Shown here piece after piece: positions 50,898 through 62,350 of a DNA stretch of 64,000 nucleotides. Both the position numbers and the translations under genes were made by a program. Numbering within the stretch: the stretch's first letter is position 1; every line of letters starts with the position of its first letter. The stretch is from Paramecium sonneborni (lineage: Eukaryota > Ciliophora > Oligohymenophorea > Peniculida > Parameciidae): NCBI GenBank assembly GCA_905182985.1, contig CAJJDN010000164.1, positions 21,955-85,954 on the forward strand, written 5' to 3'. Below the pieces are notes generated by a model. The model had not been told where the DNA came from and did no database searches. It worked only from the letters and a program-made list of their open reading frames with translations.

Positions 50898-52050
50898 ATG
50901 AAATTAATATAAATCTCTTTATTGATATCTATTTTATGGCATCCTGTCTGCTATTTAATTGACTAAATGATAGAAGACTACGATAAATCTACTGAGTTAG
51001 TGACAGATAATAATTTTTTAAAACATACTATTAGATGGGATAGTTTGTTTTTTATGGAAATAATGGAAAATGATTACAGATACTTTAAAAATCACGCCTT
51101 TGGATATGGAATAGTATTACTTGGTAAACTATTTTCAAATTCTTTAATATGCTTATTAATTTTACAAAAAATATGCAATGCAATTTCAACAGAGTTAATT
51201 TATAGGATTAGTATGCATTATTCAAATAATAATCAAAAATTCTCATTTTTGTCAGCTTTATTATTTATTTTTACACCTGCATCTGTATTTTTTAACTCAT
51301 TATATACAGAAGCATATTTTGCATTTTTAGTGTTACTTGGAATATATTTACAAATCAAACAAAAACCTTATTTAAGTTCATTTGCTTTTGCATTATCAGT
51401 TCATCTACGATCTAATGGTATGTTTTTCATTCTTTTTTCTGGTTATCCTTATTTAGTTAAGGCCATAATATAAGTTAAAGATAAGAAATTTAAATAAGTG
51501 ATTGCAACTATTTTAGAGGCAATTCCTATTGCAATCATTTATTTGATAAGTATTTCGATAATGCTATATTTGCCATATAAGAATTATTGTTAATTTAATG
51601 AAATGGAATGGTGCAAAGGTATAATACCATATGCATATGGATATATATAAGTATTAAATATTTATAAATAATTAGAAAAACTTTTGGGATGTAAGTTTAT
51701 TATCATCATATAAAATAAGGAAGTTATTTTTTTTATTTTGGGGAATGTAGGGTATTTTAATTTAAGGTTTTTGGTTATACAAATGGATAACTAAATCATG
51801 TACAATAAAGAATGATATTCCAGGAATTTCTATAATGTTGCCAACAATAATGTTATTCATAATATCTACTTTGATAGCTCATATTAATTGTAGTACTAGA
51901 TTCTTCAGTACTTAAATTCCTTTTTATTGGTGTTTGGCTGATCTTATATATAAAAAGAATGGTAAATTTAATAAGTGGGTATTATTTTATATATTGGAAT
52001 TCAATTTAGGAGGGTTGATTCTTTTTACAAATTATTTGCTTTGGGCTTGA
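50898..52050 (+). CDS. PIGV: PIG-V: GPI mannosyltransferase 2
   Basis: The 375-residue membrane protein has the PIG-V lumenal loop motif IRWDSLFFMEI near residue 46, followed by a span with FTPASVFFNSLYTEAYFAFLVLL, then HLRSNGMFF and, after the intron, YGYIQKNFWDVSLLSSY near 250, which parallels the family block before the last spans. The family adds the second mannose to GPI anchors in the ER. A 25-nt intron at 51651-51675 (TAG) is required; it joins YGYIQ to KNFW. GPI-anchored surface proteins are abundant in Paramecium, which fits the need for this enzyme. Confidence 0.88.
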
Positions 52051-52174
52051 TTTATATTTGCATATATTATATTTTAAATACATATTATATAATTTTAATT
52101 AATATTTCAAGATGAAATTTAACTTGTACTTTAAGAAATTCCTTTTTCTATCTTGATATAAAAAATATTGAAAT

Positions 52175-53767
52175 ATGTTAAAACTTTTGGAAAATTTAGA
52201 TTAGTTTGGAGTAGCATTCTAACCTACACTTAAATATTCAAAAACCTAGCATAGAACAGCTTTAGGAGGGATAATGTCAATTGTTCTATATGGTCTAAGT
52301 TTAGCTTATTTATTTTATGTGTTTTATTAATGGTAAAGCGGATTGTCACTTCCAAAAATAACAATAACTCAAAAAGTACAAAGAAATTAAGTTTTGGAAT
52401 TAAAGGAAACATATGTATAATTTGAATCACGAAAGTTCGAATTTACTTAAATTGATCCATTCAATCCTGAAGCAATTATATTATAACCTGCAATATACTA
52501 TTTAAAAAATGGTTTTCTTATTGAACCACCTATTGCAATAAATGTAACTTACGAATTGAAATCATAATTTTATACTGTAAATGTTGCTAATTTCTTGCTT
52601 AAAATAAGTGATAGTAAATCTAATCAGGATCCAGAAATTGAAATGATGCTTACATTAGGTACTTGTTAAGAATAACTGTTACAAGGGAATTAGAAGTGTG
52701 CTAATAAAACTACTATTAGTAATTACTTTATGCAACCAATTAATACAATTGTTTTAAGATAATTTATGAAGGATTTTAATACAGCAACTTAAATGGTTGA
52801 AACTATTGGTAGAGAATAGATGATATCCATATAAAATAATTTCACTTTTCAAGTCTAGACATACATTAGAGTCCAAGAAACTTCTGTTGATACAGGAGCA
52901 CTTTTGGAAAATATTAATTAATATAAATTTATTACAGATTATAGAGGAAGTAATTCAGTATTAGCATTAGATTACTTCTATACTATTTTAAGAAAAGAGT
53001 TGTATGTAGCTCTCTATTATAAATTAGATAATATTTTATAAGAATAAACTATCACTTATCCAAAATTAAGTGAAGTCTTAGCTGAAGCTGGATCAATAGC
53101 ATCAACTCTATTTCTTCTATCTTATTTAGTTGTTATTATTAATTAAAAATAATTACAATTTGAAGCTGTTAATAAAGTAATAACTATGTATTATCCAGAA
53201 TTTAATTAAATTAAAATTACTAAAAATTTATTTGGTTAAATTACTAAAGTTAAAAAGAATGATAGACTCTTAGATTTAAATATATTTAAAAAGTAATACT
53301 AAAAATTAGTTAAAATTGGAGAGACTAAATTATCTATATCTAATTAAATTTATGAAATTTCTAGAATTTAATTCATTCTACAATCCATTTTTACATCATA
53401 ATAAATCATTTCATTTCATTAACATGGTATTCCATTTTAAATAAATAATCATGAAAACTAAAAAGATGATCCTAGTAATACAGTTAAATTGGAGATGAGC
53501 ATAAATTAAGAAAATAATTCTATTAAATTAAGTTCTATTGTTCCCCTCAGTAACAATGAAAAAAATTAAGATGTACTATTGTCAACTTAATAAAATTTTA
53601 ATATGAGACAATCAAAAAGCTAAAATTTAATGGTTATCACATCAAAAGATGTTGTTGATGGATAAAAAGCAGAGTATAAGGATTTAGATTTTGAATTATT
53701 GATCTTGTAAAATGAAAAAGACGAAAAAGAAGATAAAGAGGATCGTAATACTTAATAAATTTAATGA
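52175..53767 (+). CDS. Two-pass membrane protein, 530 aa
   Basis: A single exon of 531 codons. A first span near residues 35-55 (GGIMSIVLYGLSLAYLFYVFY) and a second near 310-330 (GSIASTLFLLSYLVVII) enclose a lumenal or extracellular domain of about 250 residues. The C-terminal 200 residues are cytosolic, rich in Gln, Asn, Ser and Lys and acidic at the end. This looks like a ciliate membrane-protein family with paired spans; I do not know its function. A TAA TAA run just before the TGA is read as Gln. Confidence 0.8.
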
Positions 53768-54602
53768 TATTTATCTATTTATAAAAATAAAATAAACAAT
53801 TATAAATTGAAAAATTATGATTGCAAAAAATATGAAGACGAAAATCTCATTTTGAATGTGTATTCTATAAGAAATATCAACCCAAGAACTTTTTTATTTC
53901 TTTTTTATTTTGTTTTAATTGCAAGAGCATTTCAAATAAATGGCCATGAAAAATTAACTAGATCTTATTTTTGATAACTATAACCTAATTCTATATGGAA
54001 TATATAATAAAGAGAATAATATGAATGTTTGTTTCTTAAGAATTCATGAATTATTAGTTCGTCTTTGTTTCTTCAGGGGCTTTTTTATAACCTAATAATC
54101 ATTGTCTTTATTTTGATATTTCTTGATAATTCTTATAATAGTGATAATAACTTTTTAGTAGAAAAAATAAGATTAATTTTAGGGTATTATATAAAAATAT
54201 TTATAAAAAATAAAAAATATATAAACATGTATATTCTTTAGTTATAGAAAAAAATTTTGAACTTTATAAATTAAAAATTGATGAATTATGATTAATTTTG
54301 CCATTAAACTGAATCTTCAATAGTTAGAAACTATATAATTTGTCTCCTTTCTAATTAGAAATGATGGAGATTTTTTTGAATTAGATTTCTTCAATTTTTT
54401 TTGTTTTATTAGGTATTTTTATTTTTGCTTTATGCTATACTGCATAATTATATATTATCTAGTGTAAAATATAAGATACTCATAATATGTGAACTTCAGA
54501 TATTTTTGTAACAAAAGATTAAGATGGAAATTGTTTAGGCATTATAGAATGTAGCATATAATAATTATATTAATATTTATGTTAAATATAGAAACCAAAG
54601 AA
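53768..54602. other. Convergent spacer, nothing recognised
   Basis: 835 bp of AT-rich sequence between the convergent two-pass membrane protein and gamma-glutamyl hydrolase genes. Only very short frames occur, such as one at 53818 that ends after 12 codons. No repeat or RNA structure is obvious. Confidence 0.4.
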
Positions 54603-55650
54603 TCAATAATGTTTCTGAAAGAATTTGATATTCTAATTAATGCCTAATTTTTATTGATCAGTTTTGGTTTCATTACGAATTCTATCAAATAAATATACTT
54701 AAGAAAAACTAGTAGAACTAACTTCCATTCGATTGATTTATTTAAAATTATAGATGATAAGTGAGGCTAATTGTTCATCTGAGATTGAATGATCATTTTT
54801 TCTAGACATAGCAATGAAATCCATGGCTAATTATTAAGAATAGGTAATATGTTAGACATCATGAGTTGCTTTAGTTTTCCATTCAAATTGATGTTTTTCT
54901 GGATGGAATTGATAACCATAAATAGGGAAATCTCTAGCCTCACATATAGCAATATATTTTAAATCTATTCCATCTCTACTAAAAGCAGTGATTTTAAAGA
55001 ATGCCCCTAAAGAATATGCTTTTTCATATGTTTATTATACTACTCCCCAATTATGAGAATAATATGGTCCATCTATTATAATAATTATAGATACCAATAT
55101 TTTGAAGATAATCTAATGTGATTGAATCAATGGATTTCAAAACAAAAGATTCTTCATCAGGAACAATTTCAAGTAATCTCTATTGTCCTAAATCATCAGT
55201 CATTCTAGTTAAGACTTCATAATAAGATGAAGCAATGTAATTAATTAATTAAAAGCCTTAACATATACCTAATAAAGGATAGAATTAACCAGCTTTATTA
55301 AATTGAATAACTTTTTAAAATATGAATGATGCTGTATCAGTAAATTTATTAAAAGTGAATCCTGGTTGAGTATTATTTAAATATAAATCAACATCTCCTC
55401 CAGTAAAGAGGACTCCATTAATTTAATTAAGTATAACAGTTAATTCATCATAAGAACTATCCCAATGAATAGGTATGACTCTAGCTCCAGCTTATTCAAT
55501 CCATTTCACATAACTAGAAGGGAAATAAGAATAGAGTGATTTATCATAATCCTTTAAATCTGAGGGATTAGTTAAAATGCCAATAGTTGGTTTAGTAGTA
55601 TTAGAAATTACTAATGATACAAGTAATGATGCAATGATTATCCTTAACAT
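54603..55650 (-). CDS. GGH: Gamma-glutamyl hydrolase
   Basis: The 341-residue protein starts with a signal peptide (MLRIIIASLLVSLVISN), as expected for a lysosomal or secreted enzyme. It then shows class I glutamine-amidotransferase features: GVLFTGGDVDL near 90, the nucleophile loop PLLGICQGFQLI near 135, and the His-Glu pair in YGYQFHPEKHQFEW near 255. The family removes glutamates from folylpolyglutamates. A 22-nt intron (55073-55094, TAG) joins QNIDGPYYSHNWG. The C-terminus ends NIKFFQKHY. The catalytic Cys and His are present, so activity is likely. Confidence 0.92.
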
Positions 55651-55684
55651 TTTGTTTATTTATTTAATATTTATGATATTTAAA

Positions 55685-56271
55685 TCAAATGTTGTATACG
55701 TCGTAGCCGTGTAAGAAACGTGATCCTGGAATATCGAAATATGGATATGGATCTTTTGTTGCTCTTGTATATTAATGAGCAGATCTTTTCTTAAATGGAA
55801 CCCTATATTCTAAATCTACATATTATACCATATATCCTTTTAGAAATAGATGTCTGTTATCTATTTAATGTAATCCGATCCATGATCAGCAAACAATTCT
55901 TCTATCAATATGTTTCTCTTATCTTCTGCAGCCAAATATCTGATATCTTACATGGCTTAATAAAATGGTAATGATTTTCTCTACATCTTTTTCAATTCCA
56001 TCTCTTTTCGTCTATTTTATTTAACTATTCAACTATACCTGAATTGTCTTCTCACTTCCACTATATGCATTATGCCCCACACTTAAAATAATATACCAAT
56101 TGCTATTATTATTTTCCCTTTTCTTCCTGGGATTCTCCTCTTCTCTGGAAATAGCTTTGTTCTCAATTCAGATGTATCACCTAGTGCTAAATGAAGAGGA
56201 GAATTTGCTTAATCGTATCTTCTCATGAACTAAGGCTTAAATAAATTAGCCTATCTGAAAAATTTGAGCAT
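55685..56271 (-). CDS. Small single-span, possibly mitochondrial protein
   Basis: Reading from ATG 56271: MLKFFRQANLFKPQFMRRYDQ (presequence-like), one membrane span (KIIIAIGILFQVWGIMHI), a helical section after a 27-nt intron (56012-56038, TAG), then ELFADHGSDYIKQI. The last part, VPFKKRSAHQYTRATKDP...FLHGYDVYNI, lies in another frame and ends at TGA 55685. No intron accounts for the switch near 55860, which equals one extra base. The small basic, single-span design recalls respiratory-chain accessory subunits, but I cannot name one. A base error at the junction is the simplest explanation. Confidence 0.6.
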
Positions 56272-56399
56272 AATATTAATAATATACTAAAATCACAATT
56301 ACGCAAGTTTTTTACAAAAATTTTATCTTTACATATTTCGAAATCTATTAACTACTTAATGTGAGTCTATTACTCTACTCAATTAATCTTGAGGTTCAG

Positions 56400-57857
56400 T
56401 CAATACTTTTTTACTAATTTTATTGTCCTTTTAAATTACTCTCCTATTCTTCTATTATATTTCCTTTATATTTAAAATTTTATTTATACCTTCTATAGAC
56501 AATTCTAATTTCTTATCAATTTATTAATCATCTCTTCAGGATTTATAGAATTACTTTTCCTCAATTATTTCTTTACAAAACTAGGTTTATTTACTTATAT
56601 CTCAGGTATCATATCTGTTGTATTTCTACTACTATTTCCAACAAATGAATTACTAGTAGAACTATCATTATTATTATTATTCCATAATTTATTAAATTTA
56701 GTCTAAGATTTAATCATTAATAATGGACGTATCCTAAAACTATTTTAAGACATTGATAATTCTGATCCTATCATCGATACATTATCTTTAGATGATCCAA
56801 TTTCATTTATCTCATCTGTTTTCATATCATTTTATCTAATAATCAAATATCTCATAAAAACAAACATCTTTATAAACTTAGCTATTTTCTATTCTTTTTT
56901 GACTTAACATTAAATTATTTCATTCAATGTAAAAGGTATTGAAATATCACCCTTACCTGTAATCCAAGGATGTTCCAAACATTAATCAGCTGTTAAACGA
57001 TATTCTGGTAAATATGCTATCGTTCTTTCTAAGAAATTCTTTGCATTCTAATCCTCATTCATTTTAAAGTTCAGTGAAAAACTCTTAATTTTATCAGCAT
57101 ATTTTATCTTAGTATCTCCATTTTTATACAAGGGATGTTCTCCATTGTAAAGCATATTATAGACAACTATTCCTAAAGCCCAAATATCAACCGACTATTA
57201 ACATATATTTTTATTATTACTCTTGTATAACTAGTTTTTTTTATCAATTCAGGTGCTTAATACAATAAAGTACCACAATTTTTATTCATCAAACCTTCCT
57301 CTATTCTATTTACAGATGCTGATAAACCAAAATCTATCAAGATTACTAATAATTCTCCTCCAGATACACTTATTAATATATTCTCAGGCTTTATGTCTCT
57401 ATGAACTATGTTTTTTTAATGTAAATAACTCAAAGCATTTAGAATTTGCTTCGTTATTGGAATAACTTCATTTTGCTAGAGCTTTGGTATATAATTTTCT
57501 AGTGTTACACCATCTACTTGATTCATTACTATGTAAAACTTTTGCTTTGTCTCAATAAACTTAAGTTATGTTATAGAATAATTATTATACGTCTAATATC
57601 TAAATTATATTTCGATGGAATAGAGTTTAAAGTGTCATTGCTTCCTGACGTATAGCATCCTCTTATTCTTTACTTTTAAACATCTTTTTTTCAACTATTT
57701 TAATGGCCACATTAGTTCTCATTACATAATCAAAAGCAGAAATAACAGTTGCAAAAGCTCCTTTTCCTAACATTTATTTTGGTTCATATCTATTCAATTC
57801 AAATGAGTAATCACTTTCATCATTCATTACCTGTTTAAGTAATTAAATATATGACAT
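56400..57857 (-). CDS. Ser/Thr protein kinase 1, 466 aa
   Basis: A CAMK-like kinase domain occupies about residues 20-285: glycine loop MLGKGAFATV, Lys in VAIKIVEKK, catalytic loop HRDIKPENIL, IDFGLSA for DFG, APELI for APE, and SVDIWALG. A ciliate-typical C-terminal region (180 residues) is Asn/Ser/Lys-rich without EF-hands, so it is not a classical CDPK. Introns are 57560-57590 (31 nt, AAG) and 57195-57220 (26 nt, TAG). It lies directly downstream of kinase 2 on the same strand, about 60 bp away if the contig overlap is collapsed. Confidence 0.88.
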
Positions 57858-57869
57858 TTTAAATTATAA

Positions 57870-59164
57870 TTAATTGATAAATTAACAATTATTAAATATA
57901 TATACAGTATATATTTCTGTTCAATCATTTAAAGACTTTTTTTAGATGGGAGGTTTCTTAATTCTCACCCTTTAACTTTGTAACAATTCTTATTGTATAA
58001 TAATATTCTAACCTCTGGATACGTGAGTAGTTCTCTTTAACTAATTATCTTAAATTGTATTTACTTATTAAAGAGTTGATTTATTATTTAATGAATGTCT
58101 ACTATCTATGATACCAGATTTTTGAAGAATAGATGATTGATTTAAAGAATTATCAGCAGTAGTGTTAGTAGTTTGAATTGATTTAACACTTCTTTCCAAT
58201 GATCTGGGAAAATGAGGAAATAAAAATTTAGAAGGTTCTTTTTGTTCTTATAACTTTTATAATTAATCACAAGAAGTCCTTTCTCTTCTTTAAGATTTAA
58301 GAGTAATTGTTTAAATTTTAAATTAAGAAACTCTATTAGAACCAATAGAAGCACTATCAACATTAGATCCATGAAGAGCTTCTTATTTGAATTGTTTATA
58401 TTTCTCATTAGATTGTTATTTTATCTTAGGTATTTTTATAATAATATTAGGTTCTTTAGGAGTTGAATAATGTTTAAATTAATTAACATTAGGACATAAG
58501 ATTTTAAGTTTTTGAATAAATTGAATAGCTTAGATCAGTGATTTTATTTTTTAAAAATTACAATGACTTTTAAGGATTTCGATAAAAGTAAATGGTTCAG
58601 AAGAATCTTCCTTACCTGTAATCCAAGGATGTTCTAAACATTAAATGATATTTAATCGATTTTCTGGTAAGTATGCTACTGTTCTAATTAAGAAATTGAT
58701 AGAATTATTATTCATTCCAGGTTACCAATTCCATTTCATCCACTATATCTTTTCACAATAGGATTCTTTATCATCAAATTACTGGTAAAAAGGATGTTTT
58801 CCTTAAGTTAAAAGATTGAAAACCACTATCCCTATTGCCCATATATCCACACTCTTACTATTTAAGCATGTGATTTTACTCTATTGTATTTCTTTTTCTA
58901 TATCATTTCTGGAGCCATGTACAAGAAAGTTCCACAATTATCACTCATGATTCCAGAACCTTCCATATAAGTCAATTATGCTGAAAGTCCAAAATCAATT
59001 AAAGTTAAACGAACATCTTCTCCTATTTAAGTTATCATAATATTCTCTAAAAATTAATTTATTTTACCTGGTTTTATGTCTCTATGTATTATATCCTTAG
59101 AATGCAAATATTTTATTGCCTGTAATAATTATTTTACAATACTAAGTACTATCTAATCATCTAA
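57870..59164. repeat. 1,295-bp direct repeat, copy A (contig end)
   Basis: This is the last 1,295 bp before the N at 59165 and matches 59166-60460 throughout at an offset of 1,296. The match runs right up to the N on the left side. Confidence 0.93.
57921..59164 (-). pseudogene. Kinase 2 fragment created by the repeated contig end
   Basis: The 3' part of kinase 2 (its C-terminal two-thirds with stop at 57921) is present here, but the 5' part is cut off by the N. It is identical to the full copy at 59217-60827, so it is most likely the same gene sequenced into two contigs. I do not regard it as a real second gene. Confidence 0.85.
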
Positions 59165-59165
59165 N
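59165..59165. other. Assembly gap (single N)
   Basis: A single unknown base joins two contigs whose ends overlap by 1,295 bp. Confidence 0.92.
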
Positions 59166-60460
59166 TTAATTGATAAATTAACAATTATTAAATATATATA
59201 CAGTATATATTTCTGTTCAATCATTTAAAGACTTTTTTTAGATGGGAGGTTTCTTAATTCTCACCCTTTAACTTTGTAACAATTCTTATTGTATAATAAT
59301 ATTCTAACCTCTGGATACGTGAGTAGTTCTCTTTAACTAATTATCTTAAATTGTATTTACTTATTAAAGAGTTGATTTATTATTTAATGAATGTCTACTA
59401 TCTATGATACCAGATTTTTGAAGAATAGATGATTGATTTAAAGAATTATCAGCAGTAGTGTTAGTAGTTTGAATTGATTTAACACTTCTTTCCAATGATC
59501 TGGGAAAATGAGGAAATAAAAATTTAGAAGGTTCTTTTTGTTCTTATAACTTTTATAATTAATCACAAGAAGTCCTTTCTCTTCTTTAAGATTTAAGAGT
59601 AATTGTTTAAATTTTAAATTAAGAAACTCTATTAGAACCAATAGAAGCACTATCAACATTAGATCCATGAAGAGCTTCTTATTTGAATTGTTTATATTTC
59701 TCATTAGATTGTTATTTTATCTTAGGTATTTTTATAATAATATTAGGTTCTTTAGGAGTTGAATAATGTTTAAATTAATTAACATTAGGACATAAGATTT
59801 TAAGTTTTTGAATAAATTGAATAGCTTAGATCAGTGATTTTATTTTTTAAAAATTACAATGACTTTTAAGGATTTCGATAAAAGTAAATGGTTCAGAAGA
59901 ATCTTCCTTACCTGTAATCCAAGGATGTTCTAAACATTAAATGATATTTAATCGATTTTCTGGTAAGTATGCTACTGTTCTAATTAAGAAATTGATAGAA
60001 TTATTATTCATTCCAGGTTACCAATTCCATTTCATCCACTATATCTTTTCACAATAGGATTCTTTATCATCAAATTACTGGTAAAAAGGATGTTTTCCTT
60101 AAGTTAAAAGATTGAAAACCACTATCCCTATTGCCCATATATCCACACTCTTACTATTTAAGCATGTGATTTTACTCTATTGTATTTCTTTTTCTATATC
60201 ATTTCTGGAGCCATGTACAAGAAAGTTCCACAATTATCACTCATGATTCCAGAACCTTCCATATAAGTCAATTATGCTGAAAGTCCAAAATCAATTAAAG
60301 TTAAACGAACATCTTCTCCTATTTAAGTTATCATAATATTCTCTAAAAATTAATTTATTTTACCTGGTTTTATGTCTCTATGTATTATATCCTTAGAATG
60401 CAAATATTTTATTGCCTGTAATAATTATTTTACAATACTAAGTACTATCTAATCATCTAA
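59166..60460. repeat. 1,295-bp direct repeat, copy B (contig start)
   Basis: It begins directly after the N and matches 57870-59164. It continues at 60461 into the 5' end of kinase 2, so this copy holds the intact gene. Confidence 0.93.
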
Positions 60461-60827
60461 CTTGCTTTATTAAAATTATTCCAATGTAACTCCTGTGATG
60501 AGATCCATCATTATAAATAATTTATTTTTCGTTTCTTTACTCTACAATAACACAAAGCAATCATACAAATGTAACTCTTACAATATTTTAATGATTCAAT
60601 TAACTTAACAATTGGGCTTCCTTTCTAAGAACCTCTAATTGTAAACTATTGAACTTTTATTTCTCCATTATTTTAAGCGCAGCCTTCTTATTTGTCATCA
60701 AATTTTGTATCTCTACTACTGTCGAAAACCCTCCTCTTCCTAGAATTCTTAAAGGTTTGCAATATTGCGTAATAAAGTTTGATTATTTTTCTTCTTAATC
60801 AATTAAAAGCTCTGTTAGCTTATTCAT
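59217..60827 (-). CDS. Ser/Thr protein kinase 2, 512 aa
   Basis: A paralogue of kinase 1. Kinase domain at about 18-285: GRGGFSTVVEI, AALKIMEK, HRDIKPENIM, IDFGLSA, APEMI and RSVDIWAIG. The C-terminal region is Ser/Gln/Arg-rich with RRERTSC-type basic patches that may be phosphorylation sites; it ends KKPPIQKKSLND. Introns are 60542-60566 (25 nt), 60343-60363 (21 nt) and 60150-60175 (26 nt). In the last, frame and homology demand splicing at AAG although TAG occurs four bases earlier. The spliced length is 513 codons. Confidence 0.9.
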
Positions 60828-62350
60828 TAATTATTATATCAATCCTTTATTTAAATTAATTTATTGTATACTCTAAATACTCATTCTATTTTTATCTGAC
60901 AGTTAAATAATTAATACTTATCTATCATCAATCCCTTTTATGACATTTATCATAATCATAATATCTCTCTCTATTTAAAGATACTTTTTTTTCAATATAT
61001 TTTTATATTTTTTAATTAGATTTCACATATCTCATCCTTCAATACATAAAATACTTTATTAAGAAAATCTTAATCTAATCAAATTCTATATTTCCATTCT
61101 TTCATGCTCTATCTAATCTATTAATCAATAATCTTATATATGATTAAATATCCTATATAATATCTTTATTTTATTAATTAATCTTTTTAATCTATTCACT
61201 TAGATCTTAATATAACTTACATTATGAAATATTAATTCATCCACCAGAATTAACTCATTTTTTAGATGATAATTATTTCTTTTACCCTATTCTCCATAAT
61301 CATAATCATTCTAAGCTATTTTATATATTATTAATCATATATAATTCACTAGCAGCTATTACCAAAATTTACAATCTCAAAGATTTAATAATGAAATATT
61401 ATGAGTTAAAAGAAAACATTTTTAATTTTATAAATTTAATTCTATTTTTAGAAGATAGATTCAATTTTTCAGATTTATTTTTTTTTCAATCAATTCATAT
61501 TAAACACTTTATAATTTCTAAACTTATTTCTTATTATTCATTTGATTCAATGATTTTAAAAAAAAGAAGCTTTTACAAAAACAATTAATTAGTGAATTAT
61601 TCTCTGCATCCAAATTCTAATTTAATATGATAAAAATATTAATGATATAAGTACATATTTCAACTTTTTCAATTACTATTTTGGAAACTAAATAAACTGA
61701 ACTTATTTTAAATATATAAAAACAAAACTTAAAAATATGTAAATTTTGAAATCTTTTAAAATATATCGGTTGTTAAAACAAATGACTCATAGAATTTTAT
61801 TTTAGATTTCCTCTATTTTAATTGTTCCAATAATTTCTATTTTTTTTTTATTTTTTTTGTTTCTAATAGGTATTTTTATTTTATAAATCATAATTATTCT
61901 TGTTCTAACTTAATTTCAACAAATTATTGTTTTCTTTTAATTAAAATTATGATTTTTAGTATCTCCAATATTTTTTTTATTCTAATATTTATTCATTTAG
62001 TTTTTTAAAACTCAAAAATTCCGAGCTAATTATTATATTGTAAACAGATAATAGCTCCCTTTAAAATAACATCTCCTTGACAATTTTTTTCATAATAATT
62101 AAATGTTAGAATTATCAATGATTAGAAAAATACAGAAAAGAAAAATTATATAATTTAAAAAAAAAAAATGTTTTATATTATGAAATTATAAAGTTAGAAC
62201 AATAGTATTTTATATCTATTTTAAATATATTCTTAATAAGAGTAAAATTAGAAAATCAAGCCAGAATACAAAATCCTTAACCTTTTTTGATAATCATAAA
62301 ATAAAAGAACAAATTAATTTATATAGAAACTTTTTTTTATTATACAATTA
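60828..62350. other. Spacer with unresolved coding-like sequence
   Basis: At 60840-61320 the minus strand is purine-rich and reads coiled-coil-like pieces (EQIKKINQQNKDIIQDIQSYIRLL, IEHERMEIQNLIRLRF) in different frames that I could not join by ordinary introns. The plus strand is also open there, but mainly because it lacks G and so lacks TGA; I do not trust it. From about 61630 to 62350 the sequence is T-rich and shows nothing. Confidence 0.4.

Noticed and set aside
51660..51780. Second intron in PIG-V starting gtaagtttatt
   Set aside because: With the 25-nt intron at 51651-51675 removed, this stretch is open and reads DVSLLSSYKIRKLFF, which fits the family; splicing it breaks the frame.
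58142..59704. Two identical 88-codon frames at 58142-58408 and 59438-59704
   Set aside because: They are TAA-limited pieces of the kinase 2 C-terminal region in the two copies of the contig overlap, not separate genes.
60941..61630. Long open frame on the plus strand (contains a 65-codon ATG frame at 61391)
   Set aside because: The plus strand here has almost no G, so TGA cannot occur by chance. Coding strands in this window are purine-rich, and the purine-rich strand here is the minus one. No start codon lies near the 5' end of the frame.
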